Notes: generated from the letters alone by a model not told the origin. Positions 18,560 to 27,626 are shown, numbered from the stretch's first letter. The stretch is 43,011 bases of DNA from Snowella sp. (GCA_003249095.1 QBMS01000017.1:2975-45985); one strand, 5' to 3'. Made by a program: numbers and translations.

Positions 18560-19702
18560 ATGAAATATTTTAAACTTGCTTTGCTCGTCGGCGTTATTTG
18601 TCTGATGAGCCATTTTTATAGTGGCGATCGCGTTTTTTCCCAATCCTCTCAGTCGTCTGTGCAACTATTGACCGAACCTGCCCTAGAAAAAATTCGTCCT
18701 TTAGCCGAAAAACCTGTCAAATTTACCTTTAAAATCCTAGATAAAACAGGTAAAGCTTTAAATAATGCTAATATTCACTTGACTTTATTAACTCCCCCGC
18801 GATCGCCCTGGTTTTCCACAGATTTTCCCTGGGTAGAAGGAACAACACTGTTAGACATCACCCAACCGAGCAAAACAGGAGAATTACAATTTCAACAAAT
18901 CCTGCCCATTCGGGGAAATTACACGTTTAAATTAGAAGTTAATCCCCTGATCGTCGATAGCTTTCAACCATTTCAACAAACCCTATCTTTGTCTGTTTCT
19001 GAAAATGAAATTAAATATCGTAATTATGTAATTTTATTAGTCTTATTACTATTCATAGGTTTCGGTGGGGGGTGGATTATTGGGGCAGGAGAAAGTTTAC
19101 AAGCAGGAGAAGTTGTCCCTCAACGAGTCCGCTTATTGTTGAGTAGCGCAATCATTGTGACGATCGCCACCTTATTATTTATTTGTATTACAGCCGAAGT
19201 CGGATCTTCCCATTCAGAGCATGAACATCACCAATCGGAAATGACTCATTCTCTTGGGGATCAAGGACAGATTTTAGGAGCGACTATTCAACTTTTAGGG
19301 CAAGAAAATGCAACAGTCGGACAGTTAAATGATTTTCAAATAAAAGCGATTAATCCTCAAACTCAAAAACCGATTAGTAATTTACCACTAACCATTAAGG
19401 CTAATCAATTAGAAAGTAATCTAGTGATTTTTGCCACTCAAGCTGAAACAGACAGTCAAGGCCAATTTCGTTGGCAACAACAATTTTTTGATGGTTCTCC
19501 CCATGAACTGACTGTCACTGTTTCGCCCAATATTTCGAGCAAAAGTCAACCTTTACAAATCGGAAAAGCGATTGAAGTCGAGGCAATTCATCCGCCCCTA
19601 GTTACTCGTTTAATTAGTCTGAGTTACATGATCTTTACTTTAGCGATCGCATTTGGTTTGGGTTTTTGGTTGCATCGTTTGCGACCACTTTTAAACACTT
19701 AA
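18560..19702 (+). CDS. Unrecognised His-bearing membrane protein under the cobalamin riboswitch
   Basis: I do not recognise this 380-residue protein. It shows a signal peptide (1-27), then a beta-rich Ig-like extracytoplasmic domain (about 35-148). A helical hairpin follows (about 155-176 and 192-213). Right after it is a histidine patch (SSHSEHEHHQSEMTH, 216-230), then a second beta-rich domain (about 240-335) and a last helix (350-371). The histidine patch on the outer face next to a helical pair suggests metal capture. Its place 140 bp behind the cbtB-like gene on one transcript points to cobalt uptake. It is not similar to CbtA by eye. Function is inferred from context only. Confidence 0.7.
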   Translation: MKYFKLALLVGVICLMSHFYSGDRVFSQSSQSSVQLLTEPALEKIRPLAEKPVKFTFKILDKTGKALNNANIHLTLLTPPRSPWFSTDFPWVEGTTLLDITQPSKTGELQFQQILPIRGNYTFKLEVNPLIVDSFQPFQQTLSLSVSENEIKYRNYVILLVLLLFIGFGGGWIIGAGESLQAGEVVPQRVRLLLSSAIIVTIATLLFICITAEVGSSHSEHEHHQSEMTHSLGDQGQILGATIQLLGQENATVGQLNDFQIKAINPQTQKPISNLPLTIKANQLESNLVIFATQAETDSQGQFRWQQQFFDGSPHELTVTVSPNISSKSQPLQIGKAIEVEAIHPPLVTRLISLSYMIFTLAIAFGLGFWLHRLRPLLNT

Positions 19703-19809
19703 CAATTCGTCATTTAAGCCATTAAACAGATTACTTTATAAGAAAGCGATCACCCACTTCCTGATTGCTCGGTTAAGCATAGCGATCGCCCTTCGTTTAA
19801 CTTTAACGA

Positions 19810-19908
19810 TTAGATAATTTTTGCGGCACGTAAACCGTACATTAAACCGAGGGTAATTCCCGTAAAAACGATCAAATAGGCGAAAAAAGCACCAACACCA
19901 GCAGCCAT
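19810..19908 (-). CDS. petL: Cytochrome b6f complex subunit VI (PetL)
   Basis: A 32-residue single-helix protein: MAAGVGAFFAYLIVFTGITL followed by GLMYGLRAAKII. The C-terminal GLRxxKxx end matches cyanobacterial and chloroplast PetL, a small subunit that stabilises the b6f complex in the thylakoid. The ATG at 19908 has AGAGG at a suitable distance upstream. The frame is closed by TAA at 19810-19812. A longer open frame in another phase covers this gene and can mislead automatic callers. It stands alone, divergent from aroB. Confidence 0.8.
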   Translation of the reverse strand: MAAGVGAFFAYLIVFTGITLGLMYGLRAAKII

Positions 19909-19985
19909 AAACGTAAACCTCTTTTAACAAAAATCAATTCTTTGCTATTGTACTTTCTATCTTACTTGAAGCGATCGCCTAATTT

Positions 19986-21077
19986 ATGACTTCTGTTATT
20001 TCTGTTCCACTGCCCCAAAGTCCTTACGAGATTATCACTAATCCTGGAAATTTGTCTAAATTAGGCAATTATTTAGCGACATTAAAACTGGGCAAGAAAA
20101 TTCTCCTCCTTTCTAACGCTGAGATTTTTGAGCATTATGGAGAGATTGCCCTCAATTCCCTCCAACAATCCGAATTTGAAGTCTCGGTTCATCTCATTCC
20201 TGCGGGAGAAACCCATAAAACCCTAGACGCGATCGCCAAAATTTACGATACAGCCCTAGAAAAACGCCTAGAACGCTCTTCGACGATGGTTGCCTTGGGT
20301 GGTGGGGTCGTGGGGGATATGACGGGATTTGCCGCGTCCTCTTGGCTACGGGGCATCAATTTTGTCCAGGTTCCCACGACTCTGTTGGCGATGGTAGATG
20401 CGTCTATTGGAGGAAAAACAGGAGTTAATCATCCCCAAGGTAAAAATCTGATCGGCGCATTTTATCAACCGCGTTTGGTATTCATTGATCCGTTGGTCTT
20501 GAAAACCTTACCAGAAAGGGAATTTCGGGCAGGAATAGCCGAAGTGATTAAATATGGCATTATTTGGGATGCGGATTTATTTGAACAATTGGAACAGGCA
20601 AAAAGTCTGGAAAATTTAACGGATTTACCCGACTCTTTGCTAGAAATGATTATTACTCGTTCCTGTCAAGCCAAGGTGGATGTGGTGAGTCAGGATGAAA
20701 AAGAATCAGGTATTCGGGCAATTTTGAACTACGGTCACACCCTTGGTCATGCGGTGGAAAGTTTGACGGGTTATAGCCAGGTGAATCACGGAGAAGCGGT
20801 GGCAATCGGCATGGTGGCGGCGGGAAAAATTGCGGTAAAAATGGGGTTATGGAATGAAAAAGATGCCCAGCGACAAAGGGCTTTAATTGAAAAAACAGGT
20901 TTACCGACGCAAATTCCCAGTCATTTAGACCCCAACACTATTATTGATATTTTACAAACTGATAAAAAAGTGAAGGCGGGTAAGGTGCGCTTTATTTTGC
21001 CCACAGCGATCGGCAAAGTGATTATTACCGATGAAGTAACGACGGAAATTTTGCAAAATATTTTGCAAGAAAGCTAA
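19986..21077 (+). CDS. aroB: 3-dehydroquinate synthase
   Basis: AroB turns DAHP into 3-dehydroquinate, step two of the shikimate pathway, using NAD and a divalent metal (usually zinc). The 363-residue protein shows [29 protein letters not shown], the signature [19 protein letters not shown], and the metal ligands in [17 protein letters not shown] and [10 protein letters not shown]. The ATG at 19986 is the natural start. It converges with pyrB and their ends overlap by 4 bp. Confidence 0.97.
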   Translation: MTSVISVPLPQSPYEIITNPGNLSKLGNYLATLKLGKKILLLSNAEIFEHYGEIALNSLQQSEFEVSVHLIPAGETHKTLDAIAKIYDTALEKRLERSSTMVALGGGVVGDMTGFAASSWLRGINFVQVPTTLLAMVDASIGGKTGVNHPQGKNLIGAFYQPRLVFIDPLVLKTLPEREFRAGIAEVIKYGIIWDADLFEQLEQAKSLENLTDLPDSLLEMIITRSCQAKVDVVSQDEKESGIRAILNYGHTLGHAVESLTGYSQVNHGEAVAIGMVAAGKIAVKMGLWNEKDAQRQRALIEKTGLPTQIPSHLDPNTIIDILQTDKKVKAGKVRFILPTAIGKVIITDEVTTEILQNILQES

Positions 21078-22066
21078 GGATCTTCAGAAGTTCCAATTAA
21101 ATACAACAAAGCCATACGAATCGCGACACCGCTCGTCACCTGTTGCTGAATGAGACTGAATTGGGGGTCGTCCATTAAATCTGAACTGATTTCTACCCCT
21201 CGGTTAACGGGACCTGGATGTAAAACCTTGACTTCAGCTTTGCAAGATTTGAGGCGATCGCGGGTGATGCCATAGCGTTGATGATACTCCCGCAAACTGG
21301 GTAACAAATGGGCCGTCATCCGTTCTTTTTGTAAGCGTAGGGCCATCACAAAATCCGCATTGACTAACGCAGGTTCCAATTCCCAATGAAGCGTTAAACT
21401 TCCCGTTTGATTTGCGCCCTTCATCCCCGAAAATAAAGTAGGTAAGAGCGTCGGTGGCCCCGCTAAATGCACATCGGCTCCTGCGGCGGTCAAACTCCAA
21501 ATATTAGAACGGGCCACACGGGAATGGAGAATATCCCCCACAATGGCAATTTTTTTCCCTTTTAAATGTTCTACACAGGGTTTTTCGTAATCTAATAAGG
21601 TGGCGATGGTATATAAATCTAATAACGCTTGGGAAGGGTGTTCATGCTGCCCATCTCCTGCGTTTAACACCTTAACGCCCACATCCAACCGATCCATTTC
21701 GGAAGCGATAAATTGGGGAACGCCCGCCTGTTGATGACGAATCACCATGATATCGGCTCCCATCGCCAGATAGGTCTTGGCTGTGTCTAAAATCGTCTCG
21801 CCTTTGGTCAAAGAAGAACTGCCAGGGGCGAAATTCATCACATCCGCCGACAAACGTTTGGCCGCCAACTCGAAGCTACTACGGGTACGGGTCGAGGGTT
21901 CAAAAAAAAGATTGGTGACGACCTGTCCCTGAAGGGCGGGAACTTTTTTGGTGCGTCCTGCTAATACGTCTCGAAAACTACAGGCGGTTTGTAATACAAT
22001 ATCGTATTCAGCCGCAGTCCAGTCGGCTAAATCTAAAATGTGCGATCGCGTCCAAGTAACATCCAT
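21074..22066 (-). CDS. pyrB: Aspartate carbamoyltransferase catalytic chain
   Basis: PyrB joins carbamoyl phosphate and aspartate, the committed step of pyrimidine synthesis. The 330-residue protein has the carbamoyl-phosphate motif [40 protein letters not shown], and [12 protein letters not shown] near the end. The sequence is complete. It overlaps the end of aroB by 4 bp in convergent orientation. No PyrI regulatory chain is nearby. Confidence 0.97.
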   Translation of the reverse strand: MDVTWTRSHILDLADWTAAEYDIVLQTACSFRDVLAGRTKKVPALQGQVVTNLFFEPSTRTRSSFELAAKRLSADVMNFAPGSSSLTKGETILDTAKTYLAMGADIMVIRHQQAGVPQFIASEMDRLDVGVKVLNAGDGQHEHPSQALLDLYTIATLLDYEKPCVEHLKGKKIAIVGDILHSRVARSNIWSLTAAGADVHLAGPPTLLPTLFSGMKGANQTGSLTLHWELEPALVNADFVMALRLQKERMTAHLLPSLREYHQRYGITRDRLKSCKAEVKVLHPGPVNRGVEISSDLMDDPQFSLIQQQVTSGVAIRMALLYLIGTSEDP

Positions 22067-22180
22067 GACTCTAGTTAATCAGAAAAGGTCTATCGCTCAC
22101 AATATTTTTGTAATTTTTTTATATCGATCAGACTTTACTCTACAATCACGGTAGTTCTCGTTACTCGTTATCCAATTACA

Positions 22181-22720
22181 ATGACTTCTCAAACGATAAA
22201 CCTAACAATTCTCAAAAAATATTTTAAAGATTGTTCTAAACAAGATTTAGAAAAAGATATTACTGAGATCTTTCGGAAATATCCAGCGATAAAAGAATAT
22301 TATCAAACCAAACTTTTACCGCAAGCTAATGAAGAAATAATTGCCAAGTACAAAAAAATTATTGAAAATGAGTTTTTCCCGACTCGTGGTTATGGGAATG
22401 CAAAGCTTTCTGTTGCCAAAAAAGCCATTGCTGATTATAAAAAGACTTGCCAATTTCCTGAAAAGCTGATCGATATTATGCTTTTTTATGTAGAACAAGG
22501 GGTAAAATTTACCAATGCCTATGGCGATATCAATGAGGCATTCTATAATAGTATGGAAAATATGTTCGACAAGGCAGTTGAATTAATATGCAAGGAGGAT
22601 TTAAAAGATTCATTTGACGAACGTTGCCAGAAAATTGTGGGTGATACTTGCGACATTGGATGGGGTTTTTATGATACCCTATCTGAAATTTATAATGACG
22701 CATTTGAAATACTTATTTAG
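22181..22720 (+). CDS. DUF6155-like protein of unknown function
   Basis: A 179-residue soluble, mostly helical and charged protein. The opening LTILKKYFKDCSKQDLEKDITEIFRKYPAIKEYY and the block KYKKIIENEFFPTRG resemble the DUF6155 family, in which a helical bundle of unknown role is preserved. The rest is acidic and aromatic (DIGWGFYDTLSEIYNDAF). There are no membrane segments or catalytic motifs. It is isolated, 115 bp from pyrB in divergent orientation. Confidence 0.6.
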   Translation: MTSQTINLTILKKYFKDCSKQDLEKDITEIFRKYPAIKEYYQTKLLPQANEEIIAKYKKIIENEFFPTRGYGNAKLSVAKKAIADYKKTCQFPEKLIDIMLFYVEQGVKFTNAYGDINEAFYNSMENMFDKAVELICKEDLKDSFDERCQKIVGDTCDIGWGFYDTLSEIYNDAFEILI

Positions 22721-22811
22721 AATTTTAGTACAGATGATCAAATCCTTTCTCTCAGCTTCGTCGCAGTCTCAATTAACAATTTGAATGCTTAACAGCTTAA
22801 TGTCGGGTAGA

Positions 22812-23300
22812 TCATACCAAATCCTGTTTACTGTTTACAGGATACCAATCTTCATCTAAGAGATAATCGAACCATCCATCAGGTAATTGAGTTGGGTAGT
22901 CTGATTCTTTACGCTTAATTACTTTTCTTCCATCTGCTCGTTTTCCTTCTTTAATAGCCAGTCGTCTTGCTTTAGGATAAACTCTTTCAACTGCATCAGG
23001 TAAATAATGACATAATGACCCTGATTTTTCTAAAGCACTTTGTATTCTTAAACGATGTTCGTCAATCGAATCATACCAGCTTTTATTCATCCAGTCAGGT
23101 GCATCACTTTGTACGTAAAGCTTTAGTAAATGTGCAATTAGGATTAATAAATCACTCTCTAAAGTATTTTTCGGATCACCCATTTCTAGATTTTCAATCA
23201 AATGTTCAACGTCAACGGCTTCCCAATTATTTTTTTTTAAAGCAGCTTTTTGGGAAGATAACCATTCTGCAAAGTCTTTTTCGTATAAATTAATTGTCAT
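22812..23300 (-). CDS. DUF29 family protein (second copy)
   Basis: A 162-residue DUF29 protein from the ATG at 23300 (MTINLYEKDFAEWLSSQ). It keeps the family order: YEKDFAEWL, VDVEHLIENLEMGDP, then LLILIAHLLKLYVQSDAPDWMNKSW, plus a longer C-terminal tail (LPDGWFDYLLDEDWYP). It is clearly diverged from the copy at 2088. The ATG 17 codons upstream (23351) adds residues that do not fit the family. The start borders a stretch of gene fragments (23320-23595). Confidence 0.82.
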   Translation of the reverse strand: MTINLYEKDFAEWLSSQKAALKKNNWEAVDVEHLIENLEMGDPKNTLESDLLILIAHLLKLYVQSDAPDWMNKSWYDSIDEHRLRIQSALEKSGSLCHYLPDAVERVYPKARRLAIKEGKRADGRKVIKRKESDYPTQLPDGWFDYLLDEDWYPVNSKQDLV

Positions 23301-23319
23301 AAAGTTGATCGCCTTGTAT

Positions 23320-23421
23320 TTATAACTGCTTATTAAGATCAGGTAAGTCAAATTGTAAAACCATTAAAGTCATGGCTAACATAAAGATGCCATCCGCTAG
23401 TCTTTGTAAGCGAGTTAACAT
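23320..23421 (-). pseudogene. Remnant of a TMEM175/DUF1211-type channel (first helix only)
   Basis: A 33-codon minus-strand frame reads MLTRLQRLADGIFMLAMTLM followed by VLQFDLPDLNKQL. The pattern RLxRLxDGxFxxAMTLxVL is the hallmark first helix of TMEM175 (DUF1211) potassium channels, which are normally about 200 residues long. Eight in-frame codons upstream continue plausibly up to a stop. The rest of the channel is missing. I read it as a decayed fragment; a real micro-ORF is less likely. Confidence 0.55.
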
Positions 23422-23551
23422 ACGACTTTGCTTTGTTGGCGCAATTCCTCAAAACCTTTCGATGTTTTAGCAATGACTTTAATACTGGTTAAAAAGTTTT
23501 ATATTCAATAATAGCAAACCATAAGCTACTGATCAATAGATGGCAATAGGA

Positions 23552-23595
23552 GCGAGCGATAAACCTTCCATTAAAGCGGCATTGACAATTTTAAT
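23552..23595 (-). pseudogene. 44-bp fragment resembling argD
   Basis: The 44 bases match 38960-39003 inside argD at 40 positions with no gaps. Read on the minus strand they encode IKIVNAALMEGLSLA against IEIVNAALTEGLLLA in ArgD. Nothing argD-like flanks the piece. It overlaps the last codons of znuB (stop at 23591-23593). It is a leftover of a duplicated or transferred aminotransferase gene. Confidence 0.7.
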
Positions 23596-24418
23596 AAAAA
23601 CGGCTCCAACCCAAAGCCGCTAAAAAAATCATTAACTGAGTTGTGACAATACTGGGGCCAGAGGGCAAATTTAAAGAGGCGGAAAGAACCATTCCCAGTA
23701 CAGCACTTAATCCTCCTAATCCAGAGGAAATTAAAACATAGCTGCTAAAATTTCGGCTTAACAAACGGGCTGCACAAGCGGGAATGACAACAAAGGCACT
23801 GACCAAGAGAACGCCGATCGCCTTAATAGAAACTCCGACGACTAAGGACAAAAGGACAATAAACGTGGTGCGATGGAGAGAAACGGAAACCCCACGGGCG
23901 ATCGCTAAAGGTTCATTGAGCGTTAATAACATCTGAGTTCGTAGCGTTAAGCCAATAAACAAGGTGCAAATAATTAACAATACTCCGCTAAATCCTAAAT
24001 CTAAGGCTTGTACCGCTAAAATATCCCCAAATAAGAGATTATTGATTCCTCCTTTATATTGTCCGACAAAACTCAGAGCAATGATTGCGATCGCTAAAGA
24101 GGAAGAATAAATAATATTCAGTAAGGCATCCGTCCATAATTGGGTGCGTTCCAATAAATAAGTGACACCAAGGGCAAAAAAGACCGCAAAGGGTAAAAGA
24201 ACAACCGAGGGATTGAGTCCTAACAATAGCCCGATACTAATGCCCAATAATGCCGAATGACCCAACGCATCACTAAAAAAAGATAATTGGCGTAAAATCG
24301 TAAAACTCCCCAACATTCCGCCCATTAATCCCGTTAGTACCCCACCGATCACGGCTCGTTGCATAAAGGGAAATTGAAATAGTTCAACCAGGCGAAGGAG
24401 TTCTGTTTGTATAGCCAT
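23591..24418 (-). CDS. znuB: Zinc ABC transporter permease
   Basis: ZnuB forms the inner-membrane channel of the high-affinity zinc importer. The 275-residue protein has about eight to nine helices and the family markers RAVIGGVLTGLMGGMLGSF, ALGHSALLGISIGLLLG (with the conserved His), and the coupling segment EPLAIARGVSV. ZnuC lies 12 bp upstream on the same strand. The stop lies inside a 44-bp argD-like remnant, but length and end look normal. Zinc rather than manganese is inferred from the upstream Zur-type box and His-rich ZnuA. Confidence 0.93.
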   Translation of the reverse strand: MAIQTELLRLVELFQFPFMQRAVIGGVLTGLMGGMLGSFTILRQLSFFSDALGHSALLGISIGLLLGLNPSVVLLPFAVFFALGVTYLLERTQLWTDALLNIIYSSSLAIAIIALSFVGQYKGGINNLLFGDILAVQALDLGFSGVLLIICTLFIGLTLRTQMLLTLNEPLAIARGVSVSLHRTTFIVLLSLVVGVSIKAIGVLLVSAFVVIPACAARLLSRNFSSYVLISSGLGGLSAVLGMVLSASLNLPSGPSIVTTQLMIFLAALGWSRFY

Positions 24419-24430
24419 GATCCGATGGGA

Positions 24431-25213
24431 TTACCAAGAGTTGTGAGGGGAATGGGAATGTCGGTAACGGACAAACTCCGCACCGTAGGCTTCTGCTAAA
24501 TTATGGGAGGAAAGGGCAACTTCTGGGACTCCCTGACAACGCAAGGTGCGATTCAAACACAAAACGCGGTCGCATTGTCGTCGTACCATCTCTAAGTCAT
24601 GGGAAATTTGTAAGATAGACCAATTTTGTTCCCGTTTTAGTTTTTCCAACAGTTGATAAAAATCTGATTCGCCCAGTCCATCCAAGCCAGCAGGAGCCTC
24701 ATCTAAAATCAACAAACGGCGGGGACGAACTAAACAATAGGCCAATAACACCCGTTTGGTTTCTCCTCCCGAAAGTCCACTAATCAATTGTTTTTTCAAA
24801 TGGACACTATCTACCTGGGCTAACGCTTGATATACCGCTAAACGACGCGCTTTGTAGCCCGACCAGGGTAACTGCCATCCTAAACGCTCCCAACCTAAGC
24901 CGACTAATTCTTCGACGGTAATGGGAATATGGCGATCAAACCAAAAATTTTGGGGTAAATAGGCGATCGCGTCCCGTACAGGAGCAGGGAAATGTCCTTT
25001 CTGATTCAAAGCATGACCTAAAATATGAATACTGCCCGTTTTTCGGGGTAAAATCCCTAGAATTGCTTGAATCAATGTACTTTTTCCCGCACCATTGGGG
25101 CCAATAATTGCCATATCCGTCCCTGCTTCCAAAGAAAAAGAGACATCTTGCACTGCCGCCCGATTTTCGCGATAAACCGTTAAGCCTTCAACCCCTAAGA
25201 TAATTTTTGACAA
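24431..25213 (-). CDS. znuC: Zinc ABC transporter ATP-binding protein
   Basis: The ATPase of the zinc importer, 260 residues. Walker A is GPNGAGKST (38-46), the Q-loop is YLPQNFWFDR, the signature is SGLSGGETKRVLLA, and Walker B is RLLILDEAPAGLDG, followed by ISHDLEMVRRQCDRVLCLN. The start appears to be TTG at 25213 with AGGGGG about seven bases upstream; the nearby ATG is out of frame. It lies 10 bp after znuA. Confidence 0.94.
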   Translation of the reverse strand: MSKIILGVEGLTVYRENRAAVQDVSFSLEAGTDMAIIGPNGAGKSTLIQAILGILPRKTGSIHILGHALNQKGHFPAPVRDAIAYLPQNFWFDRHIPITVEELVGLGWERLGWQLPWSGYKARRLAVYQALAQVDSVHLKKQLISGLSGGETKRVLLAYCLVRPRRLLILDEAPAGLDGLGESDFYQLLEKLKREQNWSILQISHDLEMVRRQCDRVLCLNRTLRCQGVPEVALSSHNLAEAYGAEFVRYRHSHSPHNSW

Positions 25214-25223
25214 GCCATACCCC

Positions 25224-26294
25224 CTAAAAACTAAGCAGTAAAGATTGGGGTTGTATCATCAAAAATGTTCTCGGAGAAATGATTGGCAACAACGACTGTT
25301 GGGTTTGACCCGAAAAAGCGGATTCTAGATTTTGAAGATTCTGACGCATGGTAGTTAAGTAATAATCGGGCTTTAATGCCTCCCCATTACTGGTTTCTAA
25401 CGGATCGAAAGTACTCACTTTTACCTTTAAATCCTTCGCCAAAGCCGCAAAAGGACTACCGACCGCTTGGGGTTCGGTGAGCAGCGTTTTAAGATTAGAT
25501 TGTTGGGTCGCATTAATCACTCGTTTAACATCCTCTGGGGAAGCATTTTCTTCGGGAATATCCACCAAAAATTCTGCCTTGAGATTATAGCTTTGGGCAA
25601 AATAAGGAGCGAAGTCATGGTAGGTAACAAAGGTTTTTCCCGCAAAGGGTTGCAGTTGTTGAGCAATTTCACTATCTAGTTGTTTGAGTTTTTCAATATA
25701 AGCGGTGGCATTGGTGTTATAGATGGTTTTTCCCTCTGGATCAGCCGCAATTAGTCCATCTCGAATATTTTCTACCTGTTTGATGGCTCGTTTGGGGTCT
25801 AGATAAATATGGGGGTTAAAGGCTCCATGATCGTGTTTTGCTTCCGAAGTTTTTTCATGGTCATGATCATGATGTTCGTGCTTTTCTTCATTAGCGATGG
25901 GTTGAATGTCCTTGCTAGAGTCAATCACTTTCAGATTAGCATTCCCTGCATTTTTAAGTAAATCTCCTAAAAATTCTTCCATGCCCAGACCGTTTTTGAC
26001 TAAGACATTTCCCCTAGCCAGCTTTTGAACGTCTTCTGGTTTTGCCTGATAATCGTGGGGGCCGACATTGGTGGGCAACAGTTGGGTTACTTCAGCGCGA
26101 TCGCCAACGACCGCCTTGGTAAAGTTGGTCACAGGAATAAACGTGGTAATCACTCGTAAGCGTTGGGTTTCTTCGGTAGGAGAAGCAGAAATAGTGGGAG
26201 AACCCGTTCCACACCCTCCTAGACCCATGGCCGTCAAGGAGACGAGCAGTAAAAAACAGTGACGAAGATAAGGGCCAGTTTTGAAGACAGCCAT
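25224..26294 (-). CDS. znuA: Zinc ABC transporter substrate-binding lipoprotein
   Basis: ZnuA captures zinc in the periplasm. The 356-residue precursor has a lipoprotein signal with the lipobox LGGC (cysteine 28). Metal ligands of the cluster-9 family are present: His80 in VGPHDYQ, His162 in FNPHIYLDP, His in VTYHDFAPYF near 226, and the C-terminal aspartate in VSTFDPLE. A charged His-rich loop (HEHHDHDHEKTSEAKHDH, 139-156) is typical of zinc ZnuA. It starts the znuABC operon, 36 bp from the Zur-type palindrome at 26331-26347. Confidence 0.95.
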   Translation of the reverse strand: MAVFKTGPYLRHCFLLLVSLTAMGLGGCGTGSPTISASPTEETQRLRVITTFIPVTNFTKAVVGDRAEVTQLLPTNVGPHDYQAKPEDVQKLARGNVLVKNGLGMEEFLGDLLKNAGNANLKVIDSSKDIQPIANEEKHEHHDHDHEKTSEAKHDHGAFNPHIYLDPKRAIKQVENIRDGLIAADPEGKTIYNTNATAYIEKLKQLDSEIAQQLQPFAGKTFVTYHDFAPYFAQSYNLKAEFLVDIPEENASPEDVKRVINATQQSNLKTLLTEPQAVGSPFAALAKDLKVKVSTFDPLETSNGEALKPDYYLTTMRQNLQNLESAFSGQTQQSLLPIISPRTFLMIQPQSLLLSF

Positions 26295-26330
26295 ATTTTA
26301 AGCTCGGATAATTTATGATAGAACAAAATG

Positions 26331-26347
26331 AGAATGATTATCATTCT
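26331..26347. promoter_or_regulatory. Zur-type operator between znuA and the monooxygenase-like gene
   Basis: AGAATGATTATCATTCT is a palindrome with 8-bp arms around one centre base. It is a Fur-superfamily operator. Position upstream of znuABC points to Zur rather than Fur. It lies 36 bp from the znuA start and 69 bp from the divergent ATG at 26417, so one dimer site could serve both genes. The same 17-mer occurs at 36526-36542 and, reverse-complemented, at 38749-38765. Confidence 0.85.
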
Positions 26348-26416
26348 AATTATCTTACAACGAATCGCCATCCTTGATTATTTTGTCGAACTACTGTTTT
26401 GTTCCCTTTTTTTACT

Positions 26417-27622
26417 ATGTCTGATTTCCCTTTAGATCTGCCAAAATTCATTGATTTAGCGGTTATTGGTGCTGGGCCGCAAGCTTTGACTTTAGTAACT
26501 CACTTACTCCAAAAGAAAAAATCCCTCCATCGAAAAATTTTGGTTTTTGATGCCAGTGGTGCCTGGATGAGTCGTTGGCATCATCAGTTTGCTGCTTTAG
26601 AAATTCCCCATTTGCGATCGCCCGCCGTACATCATCCTGATCCCGATGCCTATGCTCTGCGTCGTTTTGCTGAATTGCGTCCCCAGGAACTATATCCTCC
26701 CTACTCGCTCCCAGGAACGGCTTTGTTCAAGGAATTTTGTCAGGATGTGGTGAAACGTTGGCAACTCCAGTCTCGACTTGTCCCCTTAAATGTAGAAAAA
26801 TTAGAACCGATTATTGACCATTCTCGCCAATGTTTTCTGCTGAGTTTAAAAGATGGGCGATCGCTGTTGGCTCAGCGTGTTGTTTTGGCCGCAGGGAGTC
26901 ATCAGCCTAATATTCCTGAGTGGGTAAAAGAAATTCCTGCTAATTTTCCGAAAAACCGTCTTTGTCATGCTAATCAGATTGATTTACGGACTTTATCGCT
27001 TAAAAATGAACGAATATTGATTGTGGGCGGTGGTTTGACCAGTGGACATCTGGCATTGGGAGCTTTAGCGCGGGGAGCAAAAGTCGTATTAACCCATCGC
27101 CGTCAATTCCGAGAAAAATTGTTTGATTCTGATCCAGGTTGGTTGGGCCCAAAATATCTTAAAGCGTTTTGGAATGAACCCCATTGGGGTGATCGCTGGG
27201 AAATGATTCAACAAGCGCGGGATGGCGGCTCTCTGACGATGGCTGTGATGACTCAATTACGACGGGCAAATCATCGTCAACAATTACGCTTTCAAGAATG
27301 TTGTCGAGTGGTACAGGCTCAATGGCAAGAAAACTACTGGCAGGTAGAGTGTGATAATGGTACAACCCAGGAATTTGATCGCATTTGGTTAGCGACTGGC
27401 ACTCGTTTAAATGCCGAGACAGAACCCCTATTATCTTCTATGAACAAAGTCTTTCCTATTCCTCTGGTTAATGGCTTACCCGTCCTAGAACAAGATTTAC
27501 GGTGGGGAAAAAGCAACTTATTTCTCATGGGAGGATTAACCGCGTTAAGGGTGGGGCCAGCCGCTCGTAATTTGTCGGGGGGAAGAATGGCTAGTCGCTG
27601 TATTGTGCCTGCTTTAACCTGA
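26417..27622 (+). CDS. FAD/NAD(P)-dependent monooxygenase-like oxidoreductase
   Basis: About 401 residues from the ATG at 26417 (MSDFPLDLPKFIDLAVIG). Two Rossmann motifs are clear: the FAD site VIGAGPQALTLVTHLL and the second nucleotide site LIVGGGLTSGHLALGALARGA. The ATG/aromatic pattern LATGTRLN also fits. It resembles L-lysine or L-ornithine N-monooxygenase-type flavoproteins and related FAD-dependent SidA-like enzymes. Being divergent from znuA across a Zur-type box suggests zinc-responsive expression, perhaps for a metallophore or a thiol step. No NRPS or siderophore gene is adjacent, so that role is speculative. Confidence 0.8.
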   Translation: MSDFPLDLPKFIDLAVIGAGPQALTLVTHLLQKKKSLHRKILVFDASGAWMSRWHHQFAALEIPHLRSPAVHHPDPDAYALRRFAELRPQELYPPYSLPGTALFKEFCQDVVKRWQLQSRLVPLNVEKLEPIIDHSRQCFLLSLKDGRSLLAQRVVLAAGSHQPNIPEWVKEIPANFPKNRLCHANQIDLRTLSLKNERILIVGGGLTSGHLALGALARGAKVVLTHRRQFREKLFDSDPGWLGPKYLKAFWNEPHWGDRWEMIQQARDGGSLTMAVMTQLRRANHRQQLRFQECCRVVQAQWQENYWQVECDNGTTQEFDRIWLATGTRLNAETEPLLSSMNKVFPIPLVNGLPVLEQDLRWGKSNLFLMGGLTALRVGPAARNLSGGRMASRCIVPALT

Positions 27623-27626
27623 ACTG

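Noticed and set aside
19736-19930. A 64-codon minus-strand frame over the petL region
   Set aside because: It is in a different phase from petL; its product is basic and unlike any family, while petL fits in length, helix and ribosome site.
26331-26347. A Fur (iron) box reading of the palindrome
   Set aside because: Fur and Zur boxes look alike, but all three copies sit before zinc-transport or COG0523/HemB genes, so Zur is favoured. Not proved.
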